From an uncultured Desulfarculaceae bacterium (GTDB lineage Bacteria > Desulfobacterota > Desulfarculia > Desulfarculales > Desulfarculaceae): a DNA stretch of 33,767 bases. Below, in pieces: positions 23,877 to 32,008 of the stretch (positions are counted from its first letter, which is position 1; every line of letters begins with the position of its first letter). The notes under the pieces were generated by a model. That model was not told the DNA's origin, ran no database searches, and worked only from the letters and a program-made list of their open reading frames with translations. Where the stretch lies: contig CALERA010000275.1 in assembly GCA_937908275.1 (NCBI GenBank), forward strand, positions 1-33,767. The letters are read 5' to 3'. The position numbers and the translations under genes were made by a program.

Positions 23877-24656
23877 TCAGTAGAAGCTCTTGACCAGGGA
23901 GCCCACCAGCAGGTACCAGCCGTCCACCAGGACGAAGAGCATCAGCTTGAAGGGCAGGCTGATCATCACCGGGGGCAGCATCATCATGCCCATGCTAAGA
24001 AGCACCGAGGCCACCACCATGTCGATGACCAGGAAGGGCACGTAGAGCAGGAAGCCGATCTCGAAGGCGGTCTTCAGCTCGCTGATCACGAAGGCCGGGA
24101 TCAGGCTGGTCATGGGCACCACGCTGGCGTTCAGGGGCTTGTCCTCGCCGGCGATGCGCAGAAAAAGGCCCAGGTCCTTCTTGCGGGTCTGGCGCAGCAT
24201 GAACTCCTTCAGGGGCTTGCCCGCCTCCTCCAGGAACTGCTGCTGGTTCAGGCGGCCTTCCAGGAAGGGTTGCAGGGCCTGGTCGTTCACCTGGTTGAAG
24301 GCCGGGGCCATGATGAAGAAGGTGAGGAACAGCGCCAGGGAGACGATGATCTGGGTGGGCGGCATCTGCTGGGTGCCCAGGGCGTTGCGCAGCAGGCTGA
24401 GCACCACCGCCAGGCGGGTGAAGCTGGTCATCATCACCAGGATCGAGGGGGCCAGGGTCAGCACCGTGAGCAGGAAGAGCACCTGGAGCGAGGTGGTGAC
24501 CTGCTGGGGGTCCTTGGCGGCCTCGATGCCGATGTTGAGGTTGGGCAGGGTCAAGGGAGCCTCGGCCGCCAGGGCCGGCCCGGACCAGGCCGCCAGGCCG
24601 CCCAGGGCCAGCAGCCCCAGCAGGGCCGGCGGCCACCAGGGGAAGCGGCGGCTCAT
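23877..24656 (-). CDS. fliP: Export gate protein FliP
   Basis: 259 residues from ATG 24656. The open frame continues upstream to 25070, but that part is the out-of-frame, Gly/Pro-rich shadow of fliO. ATG 24656 overlaps the fliO stop (ATGA) and has GGAGG 7 bases upstream. A signal peptide (to about residue 29) precedes NLNIGIEAA. Signatures include LTLAPSILVMMTSFTRLAVVLSLLR, QTRKKDL and a C-terminal GMMMLPPVMISLPFKLMLFV. It forms the export channel core. Confidence 0.96.
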   Translation of the reverse strand: MSRRFPWWPPALLGLLALGGLAAWSGPALAAEAPLTLPNLNIGIEAAKDPQQVTTSLQVLFLLTVLTLAPSILVMMTSFTRLAVVLSLLRNALGTQQMPPTQIIVSLALFLTFFIMAPAFNQVNDQALQPFLEGRLNQQQFLEEAGKPLKEFMLRQTRKKDLGLFLRIAGEDKPLNASVVPMTSLIPAFVISELKTAFEIGFLLYVPFLVIDMVVASVLLSMGMMMLPPVMISLPFKLMLFVLVDGWYLLVGSLVKSFY

Positions 24657-25123
24657 CGCGGCGCCTCCGCGTCCTGGGAGGCCTGCTTGAGGCTCTGGGC
24701 GAACTCCCCCCCGCCGCCGGACAGCCGGGCCACCTCCTGGGGGTCGTCGATGTTGGCCAGGGAGTTGACGCCCTGCTCGCTGACGCCCAGCACCAACACC
24801 CGCGCGCCCACCTGGACCAGGACCAGCCCCTTGCGTGGCCCCAAGGCCAGGCGGCCGAGGATTTTCAGCCCGCCGGCCGATCCCCGGGCCGCCTGGCCGG
24901 GCAGGAAACGTCGGGCCAACCAATACAAAGCCAGCACCAGGGCCAGGACCAGGGCCAGGGCGGCCAGCATCTGCACCAGGGAGGCGGTGAAGCCCATCTC
25001 CGGCAGCTCCGGCGGGGCCTGGGCCGCGGATTCGGCCACGGATTCGGCCGCCGCCGCCAGCGCCGGCCATATTCCGCCCAGGGCGGCCAGGGCCGCCGCG
25101 TGTATGGACTGGCGCTTTCTCAT
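24653..25123 (-). CDS. fliO: Flagellar biosynthesis protein FliO
   Basis: 156 residues from ATG 25123, which overlaps the fliN stop (ATGA). A longer upstream frame is the shadow of fliN. A signal-like N-terminus is followed by one strong membrane segment (about 50-70, LAALALVLALVLALYWLARR) and a small cytoplasmic domain with LKILGRLALGPRKGLVLVQVGARVLVLGVS, the FliO signature. It aids assembly of the FliP complex. Confidence 0.92.
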   Translation of the reverse strand: MRKRQSIHAAALAALGGIWPALAAAAESVAESAAQAPPELPEMGFTASLVQMLAALALVLALVLALYWLARRFLPGQAARGSAGGLKILGRLALGPRKGLVLVQVGARVLVLGVSEQGVNSLANIDDPQEVARLSGGGGEFAQSLKQASQDAEAPR

Positions 25124-25470
25124 CCCAGGGACTTGACCCGCTCGATGGGGCTGACGATGTCGGTCAGGCGCACGCCGAACTTCTCGTTGACCACCACCAC
25201 CTCGCCGCGGGCGATGAGCTTGCGGTTGACCAGGATCTCCAGCGGCTCGCCGGCCAGCTTGTTCAGCTCGATGACCGAGCCCTGGCCCAACTGCAACAGG
25301 TCGTTGATGAGCATGGAGGTGCGCCCCAGCTCCACCGTGACCTCCAGGGGGATGTCCAGGATGAAGTCGATGGACTGGACCTCGCCGGCCCCGCCACCGC
25401 CGGACTCGCCGAACTCCTCCAGGCTGGCCTCCCCAGCCTGTCCCGCAGCGTTGTCCCAATCATCGGCCAT
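25120..25470 (-). CDS. fliN: C-ring protein FliN
   Basis: 116 residues. An acidic N-terminal tail (1-32) leads into the SpoA domain: LDIPLEVTVELGRTSMLINDLLQLGQGSVIEL, then LAGEPLEILVNRKLIARGEVVVVNEKFGVRLTDIV. It forms the base of the switch complex with FliM and docks the export ATPase complex. No FliG or FliH/I is in the window. Confidence 0.96.
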   Translation of the reverse strand: MADDWDNAAGQAGEASLEEFGESGGGGAGEVQSIDFILDIPLEVTVELGRTSMLINDLLQLGQGSVIELNKLAGEPLEILVNRKLIARGEVVVVNEKFGVRLTDIVSPIERVKSLG

Positions 25471-25518
25471 GCTTGCCTCTCCTTATGCTAGATGGGCCAG
25501 CCCTTGCCGGCCCCAGTG

Positions 25519-26505
25519 CTACCAGGCGCCGCGCAGATCCAGCAGGCCCTCGACCTTGAAGGCCTTGTTGCCGCGATAGGCCCCGGCCCGCCCCTTGAAC
25601 TTGGGCACGCCTTCCACCATCGCCACCAGGAAATCGCTGGCGTCCTTGTCCAGGGTCAGCACGTCGCCCACCTTGAGCTTGAGCAGGTCGCCGCTCTTGA
25701 GCTGGGCCCGGCCCATCTCCACCGTGAAATCCACCTGCGCCTCCTTGAGCTGTTCGCGGAAGCGCCGCATCCACTCGTGGTCCACCTCCAGTTGATCGCT
25801 CTGGAAGCCGGCGTAGAGTTTGGAGCGGATGGGCTCCACCGTGGAGTAGGGGATGCAGACGGTGATGGTGCCGGCGGTGTGCTCCATCTCCAGCTCGAAC
25901 TTCACCACGATCACCACGTCGCTGGGCGGCACGATGGAGGCGAACTGGGGGTTGATCTCGGTGCGCTGGTAGAGCAGGTTGATCTCGTGAACCGGCTTCC
26001 AGGCCTGCTCCATGTCCTTCAGGGCCATCATCACCACCTTGCGGGTGAGCTGCTGCTCGATGGCGGTGAAGTCGCGGCCCTCGATCTTGACATCGCCCCC
26101 GCCGCTGCCGCCGAAGAAGGTCTCCACCAGGTTGAAGACCAGCTTGGACTCCAGCACGAAGATGGCGTGGCCCCGCAGGGGGTCCATCTTGAAGATGTGC
26201 AGGCTGGTGGGCACCGGCAGGCTGCGCATGAACTCGCCGAACTTGACCATGTCCACGCTGGTGGTGGTCATGTCCACGATCTTGCGCAGGGAGCTGGACA
26301 GGGTGGTGCGGAACAACCGGGCGAAGCGGTCGTTGATGATCTCCAGGGTGGGCATGCGCCCGCGGATGATGCGGTCCTGGTTGGTGAGATCGTAGACCAC
26401 CACCCCGTCGGCCCCGGGGCCGACGTCGGTCTCCACCTCGATCTCGCCGCCGCTCATGCCCTTTAAAAGGGCATCCACCTCTTCCTGGCTGAGGATCTTG
26501 CTCAT
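25519..26505 (-). CDS. fliM: Motor switch protein FliM
   Basis: 328 residues, the typical length. The N-terminal CheY-binding motif is MSKILSQEEVDALL. The middle CheC-like domain holds GRMPTLEIINDRFARLFRTTLS and the C-terminal SpoA domain has RAQLKSGDLLKLKVGDVL. It binds phospho-CheY (gene at 16273) and FliG to set rotation sense. It starts 27 bases after the fliL stop. Confidence 0.97.
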   Translation of the reverse strand: MSKILSQEEVDALLKGMSGGEIEVETDVGPGADGVVVYDLTNQDRIIRGRMPTLEIINDRFARLFRTTLSSSLRKIVDMTTTSVDMVKFGEFMRSLPVPTSLHIFKMDPLRGHAIFVLESKLVFNLVETFFGGSGGGDVKIEGRDFTAIEQQLTRKVVMMALKDMEQAWKPVHEINLLYQRTEINPQFASIVPPSDVVIVVKFELEMEHTAGTITVCIPYSTVEPIRSKLYAGFQSDQLEVDHEWMRRFREQLKEAQVDFTVEMGRAQLKSGDLLKLKVGDVLTLDKDASDFLVAMVEGVPKFKGRAGAYRGNKAFKVEGLLDLRGAW

Positions 26506-26518
26506 GGCTCCGGTCCCC

Positions 26519-26533
26519 GGACCCTTCGGGTCC
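26519..26533. repeat. Short hairpin between fliL and fliM
   Basis: GGACCC-TTC-GGGTCC spans the gap, touching the fliL stop codon. There is no T run. It may slow or process the fliL-fliM transcript; it is too short for more. Confidence 0.35.
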
Positions 26534-27087
26534 TACTGCACCACGAATTCGGTGAAATAGACCGCGTGGACGCCCTGCCCGCCGCCCAGGGTGCCGTTTA
26601 TCGAGCGCAGGACCTCGTTGCGCAGCTTGAGCTTGCCGGCCACCGGGCTGATGTCGGCGAAGGACTTGCTGGTCAACAGCAGCAGGATGGAATCGCGCAC
26701 CTGGGGCATGCGGGCCTCCAGGTTCTTCTTGGTGGCCTCGTCCTTGACGTCCACCGCCAGGGCCAGCTTGAGATAGCGTTTGCCGGTGGTGTCGGCCAGG
26801 TTGACGATGAACGGCTCCAGGGTGACCATGGTGCTGGCCTTCTCCCCGCCGCCGTGTTTGTCCGCCTCCTTGGCCGTCTTCTCCTCGCCGGCCTTGGCCT
26901 GGCCCTCGGCCGCGGGAGGCTCGGCCGGCTTGGCCAGGAAGAACTTCCACACCGCGAAGCCGCCGCCGCCCAGGACCAACAGCCCGGCCACGGCGATGAT
27001 GATGAGCTTCATCATCCCGCCTTTTTTCTTCTCCGACCCGCCCTCCTCGGCGGTGTCCTGCCCCAGGTCCATTTCGTCGTCGGGCAT
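26533..27087 (-). CDS. fliL: Stator-associated protein FliL
   Basis: 184 residues. An acidic cytoplasmic start (MPDDEMDLGQD), one membrane segment (about 27-47, LIIIAVAGLLVLGGGGFAVWKF), a Lys/Glu/Ala linker, then the periplasmic domain with LEPFIVNLADTTGKRYLKLALAVDV and the C-terminal HAVYFTEFVVQ. It surrounds and supports the stator. It is in the normal place between motB and fliM. Confidence 0.94.
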   Translation of the reverse strand: MPDDEMDLGQDTAEEGGSEKKKGGMMKLIIIAVAGLLVLGGGGFAVWKFFLAKPAEPPAAEGQAKAGEEKTAKEADKHGGGEKASTMVTLEPFIVNLADTTGKRYLKLALAVDVKDEATKKNLEARMPQVRDSILLLLTSKSFADISPVAGKLKLRNEVLRSINGTLGGGQGVHAVYFTEFVVQ

Positions 27088-27103
27088 GATCGCTCCTTTG
27101 GCC

Positions 27104-27835
27104 TCAGCTATTGTTCAACAGCACCACGATTTCGATGCGGCGGTTCATGGCCCGGTGCTCCGGGGTGTCGTTGGGCGCCAGGGGCCGGCTGGCCCCCAGG
27201 GCGGCCACCCGCACCCGGCTGGCCTCCACCCCGTCCACCTGGGTCAGGCGGTGGGCCACGGCCAGGGCCCGGGCCAGAGACAGGTCGTAGTTGTCCTGGA
27301 AGGACCCCTCGCCGGGCAGGCGCTCATTGTCGCTGTGCCCCTCCACGCTCACCGGCTGGGTGCCGTAGCGCAGCATTTCCGCCGCCTGGTCGACGCGCTT
27401 GACCGCCTCCGCGGTCAGGTTGGCCTTGCCGGCGGCGAAGAGCACGTCGTTGCTCAGGGTGATCACCAGGCCGCGCTCGTCCCGCCGCAGGTTGATTCCC
27501 GGTTGCAGATGGGAGGGCAGGCTCTGGGCCTCGCCCCCGGGCAGGTCCAGTTGGCGGGCCGCGTCCTGCTCGGCGCTCTTGAGTTGGTCCACCCGGGGTT
27601 GGGAAACCTGGTCCAGCTTGGACAGGATGTCCGGCACCCGGCTGCGGTCGGTGGTCTCCAGCACCCCCTGCCCTCCCCGCTCGAAAACCCCGAAGGCGGC
27701 CTTGAGCTTCTGCACCTCGGGCGCGCGCATGGCCAACAGCATCACGAAAAAGGTCAGCAGCAGGGTCACCAGGTCGCTGAAGGTCAGCATCCAGCCCAGG
27801 GGGTCGAAGCCCGGTCCCTCGTCCCGCCGCGGCAT
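27104..27835 (-). CDS. motB: Stator protein MotB
   Basis: 243 residues. The single membrane helix has WMLTFSDLVTLLLTFFVMLLAM; Asp21 is at the conserved ion-binding position. A plug/linker region follows, then the OmpA-like peptidoglycan-binding domain (about 125-243) with VEGHSDNERLPG, NYDLSLARALAVA and the closing AMNRRIEIVV. It anchors the stator to the cell wall. It starts 2 bases after the stop of a related gene without the aspartate. Confidence 0.93.
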   Translation of the reverse strand: MPRRDEGPGFDPLGWMLTFSDLVTLLLTFFVMLLAMRAPEVQKLKAAFGVFERGGQGVLETTDRSRVPDILSKLDQVSQPRVDQLKSAEQDAARQLDLPGGEAQSLPSHLQPGINLRRDERGLVITLSNDVLFAAGKANLTAEAVKRVDQAAEMLRYGTQPVSVEGHSDNERLPGEGSFQDNYDLSLARALAVAHRLTQVDGVEASRVRVAALGASRPLAPNDTPEHRAMNRRIEIVVLLNNS

Positions 27836-27837
27836 GG

Positions 27838-28620
27838 CTACTTGCCTTCCTTTTCCTGGGGCAGCAACTCGAAGGTGAAGCCCCGCAGCCCGACCTTGGG
27901 GTCGGTCTCGGTCAGGGGCAGGTCCTGGGCCGCGCTGTCCCGGGCGTCGAAGACCATCTCCACCCGGTTGTTGAGCCGGGCGTGGGCGGGATCGCGCTGG
28001 GACACCCGGGGCGAGAAGCCGGCCATGCCGAAAGCCGCCAGGCGGGAGGGGGCCAGGCCCTGGCTCACCAGGTAGCGCAGCACCGCCAGGGCCCGTTGGG
28101 CGCTGAGCCGCCAGTTGTCCTGGCCGCTTTCGCTGGTCAGGGCCGGGCCGTCGGTGTGGCCGTAGAGGCTGATGGGATAGCCGCTGTTCTTCAGGACCTC
28201 GGCCGCCAGGCGCAGAAACTCCCGCCCCTTGTCGCTCAGGGCGGCGCTGTCGCCCTCGAAGAGCAGGCCGCCGGTCATCACCACGGTGCGGCTGGTCTCC
28301 GAGCGCAGCAAAGAGACCTCCCGATCCAGATCCAGCGAGCGGCTAAGACCCCGGATATAGCGATAATCCTGCTCCACCGGCACGATCGGCATCACCACCT
28401 CGGAGCTTTGCTTGCGCTCCGCGCCGGACAAAGGGCTGTCCCCGCCGGAGAGCAGGCCGAAGCCCGACTGCAGGGACTGGATCGCCGCCTCGACCTTGGC
28501 CTCCTCCACCTTGCCCATGGCGTTGAGCAGGATGAAAAAGGCCAGCAGCAGGATCATCAGGGAGGTGTAGAGCACCACGATCCCGGGGCCCTTTTCCTCC
28601 TGCTGGTGACGCCTGGCCAT
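27838..28620 (-). CDS. MotB-like OmpA-family protein lacking the stator aspartate
   Basis: 260 residues. The N-terminal membrane helix reads VLYTSLMILLLAFFILLNAM, clearly homologous to MotB, but Ser20 replaces the ion-binding Asp. A plug-like helix and long linker follow, then an OmpA domain (about 115-225) with LYGHTDGPALT, NWRLSAQRALAVLRYLV and LNNRVEMVF, so wall binding looks intact. Similar tandem OmpA/MotB pairs follow motA in Desulfovibrio. It may be a regulatory or structural partner of MotB rather than an ion-conducting subunit. The motA gene is 9 bases upstream. Confidence 0.88.
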   Translation of the reverse strand: MARRHQQEEKGPGIVVLYTSLMILLLAFFILLNAMGKVEEAKVEAAIQSLQSGFGLLSGGDSPLSGAERKQSSEVVMPIVPVEQDYRYIRGLSRSLDLDREVSLLRSETSRTVVMTGGLLFEGDSAALSDKGREFLRLAAEVLKNSGYPISLYGHTDGPALTSESGQDNWRLSAQRALAVLRYLVSQGLAPSRLAAFGMAGFSPRVSQRDPAHARLNNRVEMVFDARDSAAQDLPLTETDPKVGLRGFTFELLPQEKEGK

Positions 28621-28629
28621 GCCCCACTC

Positions 28630-29394
28630 CTACTGGAAGGCGCTGACGCGCGCCGAGGGGGGGATGAAGCTGTGCAGCTTCTGCTCGATCACCCGGGGGT
28701 TGTCCCCCCGGGCGATGGCCAGGATGCCGTGTAACATCAACTCTTTGAGCATGACCTCCTCGGCCGAGCGGTTCTTGAGCTTGCCGCTCATGGGCAGAAA
28801 GACCATGTTGGCCAGCACCGCGCCATAAAAGGTGGTGATGATGGCCACCGCCATGGCCGGCCCGATGCTGGAGGGGTCGCTCATGTTCTGGAGCATCTGC
28901 ACCAGGCCGATCAGGGTGCCGATCATGCCCAGGGCCGGGGCGAAGGTGCCCATGGTCATGAAGATCTCGGCCCCCAGGCGGTGGCGCTCGGCCACGTAGT
29001 CGATCTCGGTCTCCATTATCTCCTTGATGGACGGCGGGTCCACCCCGTCGATGGTCAGTTGCAGGCCCTTGGCGAAAAAGGGATCGTCCAGCTCGCGCAC
29101 CGCCGGCTCCAGGGCCAGGATTCCCTCGCGCCGGGCCTTGGTGGACAGGTCCACGAAGCGGGCGATCATCTCCGGCGCTGATTGAAGCCGCTGGAAAAAG
29201 ACGTGCCGGGTCACCGCCAACACCTTGAGCACGTCGCGCAAGGGGTAGTTGATCAGGGTCACGCCGATGGTGCCGCCCACCACGATCAGCAGGCTGGGGA
29301 TGTCGAAGAACATCAGGATGGATCCGCCCAGGGTCATGGCGATGACGACCAAGGCGAAGGCGCTGGTGATGCCGATTACGGTGGCCAGGTCCAT
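28630..29394 (-). CDS. motA: Stator protein MotA
   Basis: 254 residues, four membrane segments (near 4-20, 30-48, 145-168, 180-200). The cytoplasmic loop has STKARREGILALEPAVRELDD, the usual place of the FliG-interacting charges. The third and fourth helices contain GTFAPALGMIGTLIGLVQML (functional proline) and AIITTFYGAVLANMVFLP. GGAGG lies 5 bases before ATG. It is first gene behind the sigma-54 promoter at 29431-29446. Confidence 0.95.
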   Translation of the reverse strand: MDLATVIGITSAFALVVIAMTLGGSILMFFDIPSLLIVVGGTIGVTLINYPLRDVLKVLAVTRHVFFQRLQSAPEMIARFVDLSTKARREGILALEPAVRELDDPFFAKGLQLTIDGVDPPSIKEIMETEIDYVAERHRLGAEIFMTMGTFAPALGMIGTLIGLVQMLQNMSDPSSIGPAMAVAIITTFYGAVLANMVFLPMSGKLKNRSAEEVMLKELMLHGILAIARGDNPRVIEQKLHSFIPPSARVSAFQ

Positions 29395-29430
29395 GGAGCC
29401 TCCCCGGGGAAGATGCCTCGCAACGGGTGC

Positions 29431-29446
29431 AGCAATAGACGTGCCA
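29431..29446 (-). promoter_or_regulatory. Sigma-54 promoter of the motA-fliLMNOPQR operon
   Basis: The minus strand reads TGGCAC-GTCTA-TTGCT, a perfect match to the RpoN consensus. Expected start is near 29420, 26 bases before the motA start. It is the only strong promoter seen upstream of the long run motA to the FlhB-C-domain gene. Confidence 0.88.
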
Positions 29447-29480
29447 GAAGGCCCGAGAATTTAGTGCTTTCTAATTATAG

Positions 29481-29496
29481 CCATATCATATGGTTA
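29481..29496 (+). promoter_or_regulatory. AT-rich palindrome and IHF-like site
   Basis: CCATAT-C-ATATGG (29481-29493) is a perfect 13-bp palindrome. Overlapping it, TATCA-TATGG-TTA (29484-29496) fits the IHF consensus WATCAR-N4-TTR with one mismatch. It lies between the sigma-54 promoter and the candidate activator site, where IHF usually bends DNA. The stretch 29460-29512 is the most AT-rich in the window. Confidence 0.4.
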
Positions 29497-29529
29497 GATA
29501 ACAGGACCTATGACACGGGGGAATTGGGG

Positions 29530-29567
29530 GGCGTCAAGAAAGGGGCGGTGGTCAATCTATTGACGCC
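29530..29567. promoter_or_regulatory. FleQ-like palindrome inside a larger inverted repeat
   Basis: GTCAA-TCTA-TTGAC at 29551-29564 is a perfect 5-bp-arm palindrome. On the minus strand it reads GTCAATAGATTGAC, one base from the FleQ consensus as I recall it (GTCAATAAATTGAC). Its right arm also pairs with an upstream arm: GGCGTCAA (29530-29537) and TTGACGCC (29560-29567). The centre is about 110 bp upstream of the sigma-54 -24 element, the usual enhancer distance. Confidence 0.5.
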
Positions 29568-29570
29568 GCC

Positions 29571-29612
29571 AAAAACCGGCGCGCCCCGCCGTCGGGCCGA
29601 CGGGCGGGGCGC
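29571..29612 (-). terminator. Intrinsic terminator of the fliK-flgD-flgE unit
   Basis: About 40 bases after the flgE stop, minus-strand RNA forms a long GC stem (GCGCCCCGCC with its complement, extended by CGTCGG/CCGACG) followed by GCCGG and a run of five T. This separates flgE from the motA operon. Confidence 0.85.
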
Positions 29613-29651
29613 GGGAGAGGCTGGGGCGGGTCCGGCAGGGGTCCGCGCCGG

Positions 29652-31946
29652 CTAGCGCTTGAGGTTGATCAGCTCCTGCAGCATGGAGTCGGTGGTGCTG
29701 ATGGTCTTGCTGTTGGCCTGGAAGGCGCGCTGGTAGTTGATCATCTTGACGAATTCGGTGGCCAGGTCCACGTTGGACTGCTCCAGGGTGCTGGACTCCA
29801 CCGTGCCCAGGCCGCCCTGGCCGGGACGGTTGGCCACCGGCGAGCCGGCCTGGAGGGTGGCCGACCAGAGGTTCTCGCCCTCGCGGCGCAGGGACTCGTT
29901 GGACTGGAAGTTGACCAACACCACCGCGCCCAGTATCTGGAGGGTGCCGTTGCTGAACTGGCCGGTGATCAGGCCGTCGGTGTCGATGTCCAGCGACTGC
30001 AGGGTCCCGCGCGGGGCGCCGTCCTGGTAGAGGTAGTAGGTCTCGCTGACACCGGCCGATTGGGTGGTGGCGCTGGTGGAGTCGGGGCTGAAGTCGAAGG
30101 TGATGGCCTGGGCCGGGGTCGCGCCGGTGAAGTCGAAGGAGAAGGTGCGCTCGCCCTTGCTCTCGGTGGTGGGGTTTCCCTCGGCGTTGGCGGCGAAGGA
30201 GGTCTGGGTCCAGGTCGAGAAGGACAGGCCCTGGCTCTGGCCCATGGTCTGCTCGTTGGCCAGGGTGATGGTCTGGTCCGCGCCCACGTCGTCGCGCTCC
30301 AGGACCAGGCTGGTGGTGCCGTCGTTGTTCAGGACGGTGGTGGCCACCACGCCGCTCACGCTGACATCGGCCCAGCCGCCCTGCATGCGGCTGCTGGGTA
30401 TGACGGTTCCCGAGCCGGAGCCGGTCAGGGTGTAGTTGTATTCGGTGCCGACATTGTTGGCGGTGATGATGATCTGGTTGTTCTCGCGGCGGGCGGTGAC
30501 CTGCGAGCCCAGGACCGCGTGGCCGTTGATGGCGGTGACGATGTCGTCCAGGGTGGCCTGCAAGCCGCCGCCATTGGCGGTCCAGGTGATGGCGGTGCCG
30601 TTGATGGCCAGGCTGCCGGCGGAGTTGGAGGAGAGCATCATCGCGCCCTCGGCGTAGGTGCCCGCGCCGTTGATGCCGTTGACGATGTCGTTGAGGGTCC
30701 ACTGGGCGGTGACCGGGGTGCCGGTCAGGTTGGCGCCGACGGCGTCCAGGGTGTAGCTGGAGCCCTCGTTGGCGTAGATCTTGACCACCGCGTTGGCGCC
30801 GGAGGTGTCCACCACCGCGTAATAGTTGGTGTTGCTGCTGGTGTCGCTGTTGATCTGCTCGGCCAGGTCGTAGGCGCCGGCGTCCTGGGCCAGGGCGCCG
30901 CTGACGGTGTAGGTCTTGGAGCCGATGGTGATGGTCTCGGTGCCGGCGAAGGCGCCGCTGTAGGTCAGGGTCTGCACCGTCTCGTAGGACTGCTGGCTGC
31001 CGGAGCCGGTGTAGGTGATGCGCTCGCCGATCTTGTTGCTGACAATGGTGGTGGCCGCGTCGGCCACGCTGGCGGTGCTCTGGTAGACGTCGGCGGTGGC
31101 GGTGGCGCCCTCGAAGTAGTTGACCGAACCGGTCATGTGGCCGTCGGTGTCGAAGCAAAGATAGAAGGTGTTGTCCGGCCGCGCCTCGGGCACCGGGGTC
31201 AACACCCCGTCCACGTCCTCGTACATGCTCACCCGCCAGGTGGAGGCGGTGCCGTCCGGGGTGACGGTGGGGTTGTCGGTGAGCTTCTGGAAGTACAGCG
31301 AGATGTCGTGGGCCACGCCCAGGCTGTCGTAGACCCGGGTGCTGGTCATGTAGTTGTAGGTGTCGGCGTCGTTGGGGTTCAAGCCGGTGGTGTGGGCGAA
31401 GCTCTCGGTGTCCTCGACGTTGAGGTTGATGGAGATGTCCACCTTGGTGGTGGGGTCGGCGTCGGTCTGCTGGGTGATCAGGCGCAGGTCCTCCATCACC
31501 AGCTTGAGGTTGCCACTGGCGTCGACGTTGTAGCCCTGCAGGCGCAGGCCCTGGGCGTTGACCACGTAGCCTTCCTTGTCCATCAGGAACTGGCCGGCCC
31601 GGGTGTAGTAGATCTCGCCCTGGTTGACCGCCTCGGCGGAGGTCGAACGGCGCACGGCGAAGAAGCCCTTGCCGTTGATGGCCATGTCGGTGGAGACGTC
31701 GGTGTTCTCGAACGACCCCTGGGACAGGATCGTCTGCACGTTCAACACCCGCGCGCCGTTGCCGGACTGATCCACCACCGCTCCGCCCACGGTCAGCGAC
31801 TGCACCATGATGTCACCGAAGTTGGTGCGCGAGGCCTTGAAGCCGTAGGTGCTCAGGTTGGCCACGTTGTCGGCCACCCCGGACAGAGCCCGGCCGTGGA
31901 CGTTGAGGCCGCTGACTCCGGAATACATGGCGGAAAGCATGCCCAT
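29652..31946 (-). CDS. flgE: Flagellar hook protein FlgE, enlarged
   Basis: 764 residues against about 400 in E. coli. The N-terminus has MYSGVSGLNVHGRALSGVAD and FKASRTNFGDIM; the C-terminus has EFVKMINYQRAFQANSKTIS and ends MLQELINLKR. The core is interrupted at about 281-598 by a Thr/Ser/Ala-rich beta region. Two units in it, near 331-410 and 436-512, have a strand-TITIG/LAING, then helix DLAEQINS or DDIVTAING, then strands, similar to flagellin-IN modules of FliD and flagellins. AAAGGA precedes ATG 31946. It forms the hook. Confidence 0.93.
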   Translation of the reverse strand: MGMLSAMYSGVSGLNVHGRALSGVADNVANLSTYGFKASRTNFGDIMVQSLTVGGAVVDQSGNGARVLNVQTILSQGSFENTDVSTDMAINGKGFFAVRRSTSAEAVNQGEIYYTRAGQFLMDKEGYVVNAQGLRLQGYNVDASGNLKLVMEDLRLITQQTDADPTTKVDISINLNVEDTESFAHTTGLNPNDADTYNYMTSTRVYDSLGVAHDISLYFQKLTDNPTVTPDGTASTWRVSMYEDVDGVLTPVPEARPDNTFYLCFDTDGHMTGSVNYFEGATATADVYQSTASVADAATTIVSNKIGERITYTGSGSQQSYETVQTLTYSGAFAGTETITIGSKTYTVSGALAQDAGAYDLAEQINSDTSSNTNYYAVVDTSGANAVVKIYANEGSSYTLDAVGANLTGTPVTAQWTLNDIVNGINGAGTYAEGAMMLSSNSAGSLAINGTAITWTANGGGLQATLDDIVTAINGHAVLGSQVTARRENNQIIITANNVGTEYNYTLTGSGSGTVIPSSRMQGGWADVSVSGVVATTVLNNDGTTSLVLERDDVGADQTITLANEQTMGQSQGLSFSTWTQTSFAANAEGNPTTESKGERTFSFDFTGATPAQAITFDFSPDSTSATTQSAGVSETYYLYQDGAPRGTLQSLDIDTDGLITGQFSNGTLQILGAVVLVNFQSNESLRREGENLWSATLQAGSPVANRPGQGGLGTVESSTLEQSNVDLATEFVKMINYQRAFQANSKTISTTDSMLQELINLKR

Positions 31947-32008
31947 GGTGGTTTTCCTTTCCCGAATGAATCAGATCTGCATCCTCGCGGCCCGGAGGCC
32001 GGGGCTGG

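Noticed and set aside
24657..25070. N-terminal extension of fliP to 397 residues
   Set aside because: The extension is the out-of-frame shadow of fliO; the ATGA overlap, GGAGG and signal peptide place the start at 24656.
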